DNA of 19,289 nt from assembly GCA_964448645.1 (NCBI GenBank), contig CAYUZY010000025.1, positions 1 through 19,289 on the forward strand, read 5' to 3'. The notes under the pieces are model-generated. The model did no database searches. It had not been told where the DNA came from and was given only the letters and a program-made list of their open reading frames with translations. Numbering within the stretch: the stretch's first letter is position 1; every line of letters begins with the position of its first letter. A program made the position numbers and the translations under genes. This document shows positions 16,801 to 19,289 of this stretch, one piece after another. This DNA is from GCA-2719315 sp964448645 (GTDB taxonomy: Bacteria; Bacteroidota; Bacteroidia; Flavobacteriales; Flavobacteriaceae).

Positions 16801-19289
16801 TAGTAACAGCGGAAATATTAGAACTCATACTAATGGAACAACTAAAAATACTAATGCAAATATCAGTAATAATGAATGGCGTCATTTTGTTCAGACTGTT
16901 GACAAGACTTCTGGAATTGAAAAAATATATGTTGATGGAATTTTAATTCAAACGTTTACTTCAAATAATTCATCAATTCCAACAAATGGATGTTTAGCTT
17001 TAGGACAAGACTATGATACAACTTGTGGTGGATTTAATACAGATGATGCCTTCGGTGGATTCTTTCCAGTATTTAGATTATATAATAAAGTTTTAACTCA
17101 GAGCGAGATTTCACAGAATTATAATACATTAATTATTTCGCCACCCCAAATTAATCGAACTCAAATTGCAACTAATAACTCAATAGTTTCAGTAACATTT
17201 GACGAGTCTGTTTTTAATACTAATTCAGGTAGTGGTAATTTAGAAGTTTCTGACTTCTCCTTGTCTATATCTGGGGGAAATGCAACACTGTCTTCTGCTA
17301 CCCCTTCTAGCATTTCAATAAACGGAACATCTATAGGACTTGGCCTACCTTTATCAGGTACTCCCAATGGTAGTGAAGTTTTGACGATTTCTCCAATATC
17401 AAATGCTATTTTCGATTTAGATGGTAATACAGCTTCTACTAATCAAACTTCAAATACAGCAAAGTTAATCCCTAATATCGTGACAGGTAATTTAGTTCTC
17501 TTTTTAGATGCTAATAATCCAGCATCTTATTCTGGAGCTGGTAATTTTTGGCATGATTTATCAATTAATAATAACGACGGTTTTATTAACGGTGTAACTT
17601 ATTCAAATGGAAGTATGAGTTTTGATGGATCCAATGATGATGTTAGAATTCAAGACAACAATACTCTTGACATTACTAACGATATTACAATTTCTTATTC
17701 TTTAGAACCAAACTGGGGTACTTATAGCCCATTTATATCCAAAGGTTATAATGACGGAACTTCTCGATATAATTACATTACTTGGGTCGGTAGTGACAAA
17801 GGAATTGATATAGATAACGGAACTAGTGGGTCAACGGTAAAACCTTTATATACTGCATCCTCTGAAATGGCAAATGGAAAATTATCGGTAATTACAATTA
17901 CTATTAATAGCACTTCAGGTAATATCAAAACATATATTGATGGTGCTTTAAAAAATACTCGATCAGGTTCATTGGGAGCTGCTAACGCTACTGATTTATT
18001 AATCGGAAAAAACTATACTAGTAATAATAATGTTTATGGTTCTGGTAAAATAGGATATGTTTTAATATATAATACTTCTTTAACAGATAATGAGGTTCTT
18101 CAAAATTATGAAGCATTAACTAACAAACCTCCAGAAATTATATCAACCTCTATAGCCTCAAATAATTCAATTGTTTCAGTAACCTTTAGTGAAGCTGTAT
18201 TTGATACTAATTCAGGATCTGGGGCTCTAGAAGTTGCAGATTTTTCTCTATCAATTAGTGGAGGAAATGCTACGCTTTCTTCTGCTACACCATCCAGTAT
18301 AACTATTAATGGAACAACGGTGGGTCTAGGTCTTTCTCTCTCTGGTACTCCTAATGGTAGTGAAGTTTTAACAGTCTCCCCTGCCTCTAATGCTATTTTT
18401 GATGCGCAAGGAGCTACTGCCTCCTCTACTCAGTCTAGTAACACAATCAATCTAAATGCTGATTCAGACGGTGATGGAGTTACTGATCCCTTAGATCAAT
18501 GTGCTAACACACCTAATGGAGAATCTGTTGATGCTAATGGGTGTGCCGATAGTCAAAAAGATCCTGACAATGATGGAATATCTGGAGTAAATGATAATTG
18601 CCCTAATACGGCTAATGCCGATCAAGCTGATTCAGATGGAGACGGCGTTGGTGATGTTTGTGATAATTGTAGTGATATTAGTAATACAAATCAATTAGAT
18701 ACCGATGGGGATGGTCTAGGTAATGCCTGCGACACCGATGATGATAACGACGGAGTATTAGATACCGATGATGCTTTCCCTACAAATCCTCTAGAAACTC
18801 TAGATACAGATGGAGATGGTGTTGGTGACAATCAAGACCTTGATGCAGATGATGATGGGCTTTTAGACACCTCTGATAATTGTCCTGCGGTTGTTAATGT
18901 CGATCAATTAGATACCGATGGAGATGGTCAAGGAGATGCTTGTGATATAGACGATGATAATGATGGATATTCTGATGGTGATGAATGGGGATGTGATAGT
19001 GATATGCTATCAGCTACTTCTACCCCACCAGATATGGACAATGACTTTATCTCAGATTGTTTTGATAGAGATATTGATGGAGATAATCTTGATAATTATG
19101 AAGACCTCTTCCCTGAAGATTCTAAAGAGTGGGCAGATACTGACTCTGACGGTACAGGAGATAATACAGACACCGATGATGATAATGATGGTTTTTCTGA
19201 TGCAGATGAATCTCAATGTGGAAGTGATCCTTTATCGGCTAATTCTCTTCCTTTAGATTCTGATAGTGACTCTACCCCTGATTGTATTG
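10811..19289 (+). CDS. Giant secreted multidomain protein, 3' truncated: beta-helix, LamG, cadherin-like, Ig-like and TSP3 repeats
   Basis: Reading frame 2 is open without a stop from 10808 to the window end, about 2,826 codons from ATT at 10811. The order is: signal peptide (1-19); right-handed beta-helix (about 21-690) opening with SYYVAKNGNDSNNGTSISTP, typical of PL6/chondroitinase B-like and related glycan-degrading folds; LamG-like 1 and 2 (701-912, 917-1130); cadherin-like 1 and 2 (1132-1333); Ig-like 1; LamG 3; cadherin-like 3; Ig-like 2; LamG 4; Ig-like 3; LamG 5; Ig-like 4 (to about 2547); and TSP3 repeats from about 2552. MARWPNAQF near 136 resembles a motif in some beta-helix glycosidases, but I cannot assign catalytic residues, so enzyme activity is uncertain. 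A surface protein that binds or degrades polysaccharide is inferred. A T9SS sorting domain probably lies beyond the window. The true start is unresolved. Confidence 0.85.
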   Translation, partial: MFKKYYIIIFLFGIFSYSQTSYYVAKNGNDSNNGTSISTPFLTIGKAISVISAGDNIYIRKGVYHEDLTLNNLDASSGNKTLISNYNDEKVIIDGTIPITGDWSNETIGSTSVKKIESITSSITQLFVGNNQMVMARWPNAQFSDLSIYDHDNWAEGVETGSSDGSIIIDESVENPGSLNLTNSIGVLNLGSFKTYNRTINSHTQQAGNDVFTYSSQIGSGFKTKHYYFFFEGKKEFIDAQNEWYLDNANDILYLNPPTGVDLSKVPIRGKVRDYSINISGSEYLKVQGLTFFATTLKAEGSSYIEIESCNFYYPSNSRRMLNDLSGANVTTLGTGSGNSARVDSSTVSGCLFIDTEGEALVVYGDDNTIKNSYFRNIDWSATELNGLMVSVYVNGNNNKFNNNEIYNTGASATVWPGTASEFSYNIVSSTGHAQSDGAVFQGTSACVAGSEVHHNFVYDTEKYAFRYDAPGGDASQAGSFGRMHHNIADNTLGLMIKGNNQVIAHNTVLNTISNRNDIIILSEDCSNNSTWFYNNLAERIGAHRSDLTFSTPGTSPLPIGTDGYIKNGNNWEACDSGDSFFSGTGTGSSTSNYDGINVSRTGITYDSNIESLISYNAGNGKSMADYVPTSNKLLDKGASPTNVISTSLTTTATLNTIVPQTISGSAIDIGALESGATWTPGLIGWTPSQTLDLNSIFPLESSIVTNSLILHFDASNSSSYPGQGNTIYDLSENYNNGTINGASFTNTKGGEIYFDGSNDYIQLGSPFSYNQHTIEFWVYNESGGNNFLWDARDVDNDGYILFYNNYPRYYAGTNDIKNVYTNTHLNIWRHVVATKDGSNIKLYVNGDLKHTVASSYSINTTTNVRIGARSFDPVTNYFNGKVAITRFYSRGLSAEEVSQNYDAERGRFGVTPYDITLSQLDTNGLVLYLDGANSNSYPGTGNTWSDLSGNGNNFTLYGSPSFNSEMEGGTFVFDESNDYAKSNSTSVLNQNAYTKIAVFYPKSSTYNIVSGGNDAKHAFWMNSSTKLRAGHNNAWTTVEHTPSGGMLDKWHFGAVSFNNSSGWKLYYNGTLVDTDNSTVVSNGNGLVRIAAHGDGLNLFDGRIPVVLIYNRVLSDLEIQKIHNHFAPRYDLTYGTNSVTINEFALSGTKVGDLTAADVDYPVDIFNFSLVNGNGTNDQDNSSFTISGTQLLLNNSNISYNEKQSLKIYVQLSDGSYTFNKALVVNVNDLNIAPTDINLSSNTISENSSIGSNIGTLSAVDSDTLVSSLTYTFTSSGDARDDDNGSFTISGTSLLTSTTLDYETKTSYNIYINVSDGTSNFAKAFTVSVTIVPEIKRTQIALNNSTVSVTFSELAYGGSSNSTSTLEVADFALTMSGGSASHSSATPSSISVSGTTISLGIPLSGTPNGSELLTILPASNSSVFGASGNTVSTTQTSNTTKLISNIVTSGLILYLDTDNPSSYPGAGSNWYDLSGNNYDFTIDPSAFRTSSGIKHMDFEGNYGQAIRIVNGSRTDVPANANATMQVFSSIKNSTLLWRTLTRGASADHQVIINSGSNDLGMWDNGGGNFIDSGFDITSLPNPYTQFNFLDFKLSTSSPYYSFKFNNTTTNYQITNSNATFNNGFASIGNTHGNGINVSSNAGQPWGKIGVFLYYNRKLTDSETLQNYNAFRSRYSLPGPPPTDISLSSNNISENSSIGSNIGTLSATDSDTSVSSLTFTFTNSGDARDDDNGSFTISGTSLLTSTTLDYETKTSYNIYINVSDGTSNFAKAFTVSVTIVPEIKRTQIALNNSTVSVTFTSLVYGGTSNSTSTLAVSDFSLAISGGIANLSSATPSSITISGTTIGLGISLSGTPNGNEILTISPASNAIFASTGNTVSTTQTSNTTKLIPNIEKNGLVLYVDSRNQSSYPGYGTTLYDISGNNHDFTINGSMNYNTTDGFTFVSGQTSKYFQQTNFPHPANTFTNEIFIKTSQTSKGGIMSYNKTNNDNANLVWIDNSNSGNIRTHTNGTTKNTNANISNNEWRHFVQTVDKTSGIEKIYVDGILIQTFTSNNSSIPTNGCLALGQDYDTTCGGFNTDDAFGGFFPVFRLYNKVLTQSEISQNYNTLIISPPQINRTQIATNNSIVSVTFDESVFNTNSGSGNLEVSDFSLSISGGNATLSSATPSSISINGTSIGLGLPLSGTPNGSEVLTISPISNAIFDLDGNTASTNQTSNTAKLIPNIVTGNLVLFLDANNPASYSGAGNFWHDLSINNNDGFINGVTYSNGSMSFDGSNDDVRIQDNNTLDITNDITISYSLEPNWGTYSPFISKGYNDGTSRYNYITWVGSDKGIDIDNGTSGSTVKPLYTASSEMANGKLSVITITINSTSGNIKTYIDGALKNTRSGSLGAANATDLLIGKNYTSNNNVYGSGKIGYVLIYNTSLTDNEVLQNYEALTNKPPEIISTSIASNNSIVSVTFSEAVFDTNSGSGALEVADFSLSISGGNATLSSATPSSITINGTTVGLGLSLSGTPNGSEVLTVSPASNAIFDAQGATASSTQSSNTINLNADSDGDGVTDPLDQCANTPNGESVDANGCADSQKDPDNDGISGVNDNCPNTANADQADSDGDGVGDVCDNCSDISNTNQLDTDGDGLGNACDTDDDNDGVLDTDDAFPTNPLETLDTDGDGVGDNQDLDADDDGLLDTSDNCPAVVNVDQLDTDGDGQGDACDIDDDNDGYSDGDEWGCDSDMLSATSTPPDMDNDFISDCFDRDIDGDNLDNYEDLFPEDSKEWADTDSDGTGDNTDTDDDNDGFSDADESQCGSDPLSANSLPLDSDSDSTPDCI
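10871..12870 (+). other. Right-handed parallel beta-helix domain
   Basis: The segment begins YYVAKNGNDSNNGT, then FLTIGKAISVISAGDNIYIRKGVY, the canonical entry of pectate lyase-like beta-helices. It continues with short repeated turns such as NNKFNNNEIYNTGAS, SEVHHNFVYDTEKYAF, GRMHHNIADNTLGLMI and NNQVIAHNTVLNTISN. Asn ladders and HHN motifs are typical of the coils. It ends at the common AIDIGALES motif (about 12820). PL6, GH141-type and non-catalytic parallel beta-helix repeat proteins all share this layout, so the family is left open. Confidence 0.75.
14205..16150 (+). repeat. Three cadherin-like repeats
   Basis: Cadherin-like copies lie at about 14205-14512, 14513-14810 and 15845-16150. 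Copies two and three read TDI.LSSN.ISENSSIGSNIG, then TLSA.DSDT, NGSFTISGTSLLTSTTLDYE and YNIYINVSDGTSNFAKAF. This is the bacterial cadherin pattern, with Ca-binding ENS, DxD and DYE positions. Copy one is more divergent (VTINEFALSGTKVGDLTAAD) but keeps NEKQSLKIYVQLSDG. Copies two and three are nearly identical over their second half because of the 225-bp direct repeat. Confidence 0.75.
14635..14859 (+). repeat. 225-bp perfect direct repeat, copy 1
   Basis: This stretch is identical, base for base, to 15976-16200. It spans the second half of cadherin-like copy 2 and the start of Ig-like copy 1, so it ignores the domain boundary. Immediately outside it the two regions are still homologous but differ at many third positions. 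Confidence 0.95.
14820..18450 (+). repeat. Four copies of a ~105-residue Ig-like repeat
   Basis: The copies start at about 14821, 16162, 17158 and 18146, spaced 1341, 996 and about 987 bp apart. Shared features are [TS].IA.NNS.VSVTF at the start, a VSDFSL/VADFSL strand, ISGG.A.LSSATPSSI, an L.LSGTPNGSE.LT strand, ASNAIF and a TQ.SNT end. The first half resembles bacterial Ig-like domains with a VTFSE strand. I cannot name the exact family. Each of copies 1-3 is followed directly by a LamG-like domain and copy 4 by the TSP3 tract, so Ig-like plus LamG (about 330 residues) is the basic module. Confidence 0.7.
15976..16200 (+). repeat. 225-bp perfect direct repeat, copy 2
   Basis: This is the second copy of 14635-14859. 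The offset is 1341 bp, exactly 447 codons, so recombination between the copies would delete or duplicate one cadherin-Ig-LamG module and keep the reading frame. Confidence 0.95.
18463..19289 (+). repeat. Thrombospondin type 3 Ca-binding repeat tract, open at window end
   Basis: About 275 residues of Asp-rich repeats are visible: DSDGDGVTDPLDQCANTP, DPDNDGISGVNDNCPNT, DSDGDGVGDVCDNC, DTDGDGLGNACDTDDDNDG and similar units, with the paired cysteines of TSP3 units and runs of D.D.DG Ca-binding loops. Such tracts act as rigid Ca-dependent stalks before the sorting domain of type IX-secreted proteins. At the DNA level the tract is a tandem array of GATxxxGATGG-like words. The protein continues past the window edge. 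Confidence 0.9.

Larger units (their letters stand above)
12911..18128 (+). repeat. Five LamG/concanavalin A-like domains
   Basis: The copies lie at about 12911-13545, 13561-14200, 15140-15838, 16480-17130 and 17475-18128. Each opens with a conserved strand and loop, for example LILHFDASNSSSYPGQGN, LVLYLDGANSNSYPGTGN, LILYLDTDNPSSYPGAGS, LVLYVDSRNQSSYPGYGT and LVLFLDANNPASYSGAGN. A D[LI]S motif follows (D-L-S-x-N in most copies). LamG hallmarks appear late in the copies, such as WRHVVATKDGSNIKLYVNG and EWRHFVQTVDKTSG, then an 'LYN..L...E..QNY' ending. These folds usually bind glycans or proteins. The copies have diverged strongly, which points to old duplications. Confidence 0.75.

Noticed and set aside
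14875..17367. Minus-strand open frames opposite the Ig-like repeats (14875-15069, 15829-16044, 16165-16449, 17161-17367) with mutually similar peptides
   Set aside because: They lie antisense to the repeated Ig-like modules, and their similarity simply mirrors the repeats. They have no signal, motif or upstream site of their own, and the + strand frame is continuous.
18954..19256. A + strand 100-codon frame rich in Met, Ile and Leu
   Set aside because: It is the shifted reading of the GAT/GGA-rich TSP3 tract; low-complexity codon repeats keep the alternate frame open.
18463..19289. Regular short DNA repeats that could suggest a CRISPR array or minisatellite
   Set aside because: The words are codons of Asp/Gly Ca-binding loops with variable spacing and no conserved repeat-spacer structure.

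Overview
The window is AT-rich DNA from a member of the Bacteroidota, most likely a marine or polysaccharide-degrading flavobacterium. The signs are a type IX secretion (T9SS) type B C-terminal domain, a PorP/SprF partner protein, signal peptides ending in SYSQ or SIAQ, and secreted multidomain proteins with thrombospondin type 3, LamG and cadherin-like repeats. All supported genes lie on the + strand. I found no tRNA, rRNA, CRISPR array, insertion sequence or minus-strand gene.

Positions 1-10741 hold seven tightly packed genes with gaps of 4, 2, 9, 28, 2 and 1 nt, which look like one transcription unit. They are: (1) the 3' end of a large secreted protein (TSP3, Ig-like, type B sorting domain); (2) a PorP/SprF-family outer-membrane protein; (3) an OmpA-family envelope anchor with TPR and PD40 segments, a cadherin-like domain, and a SPOR-like domain inserted inside the OmpA fold; (4) a secreted GH43-type glycosidase; (5) a lipoprotein with PSCyt1, DUF1549 and DUF1553 domains plus a CBM6-like insert; (6) a Tat-exported DUF1501 protein; (7) a DUF2231 membrane domain fused to a c-type cytochrome and leucine-rich repeats. 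Genes 1-3 form a secretion, export-partner and anchor set. Genes 5-7 are the set best known from Planctomycetes and Verrucomicrobia. The unit ends at a hairpin with perfect 23-bp arms (10754-10805).

Positions 10808 to the window end are one uninterrupted reading frame of about 2,820 codons, cut by the window edge. It encodes a signal peptide, a right-handed beta-helix of polysaccharide-lyase/hydrolase type, five LamG-like domains alternating with four copies of a ~105-residue Ig-like repeat and three cadherin-like repeats, then a long Ca-binding TSP3 tract. It probably ends beyond the window in a sorting domain like that of gene 1. The frame has no ATG, GTG or TTG start: the signal peptide begins a few bases after the hairpin, and the only nearby candidate is ATT. 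A TTG in another frame could reach it through a -1 shift at a T_TTA_AAA site, or through one missing A in an A6 run. A perfect 225-bp direct repeat (offset 1341 bp) inside the gene points to recent duplication or gene conversion.

A plausible overall reading is that surface-exposed, T9SS-exported carbohydrate-binding or carbohydrate-degrading proteins are encoded with their dedicated export partner, a peptidoglycan-anchored OmpA protein and envelope cytochrome-type proteins. No SusC/SusD pair or sulfatase is visible, so the polysaccharide target cannot be named.
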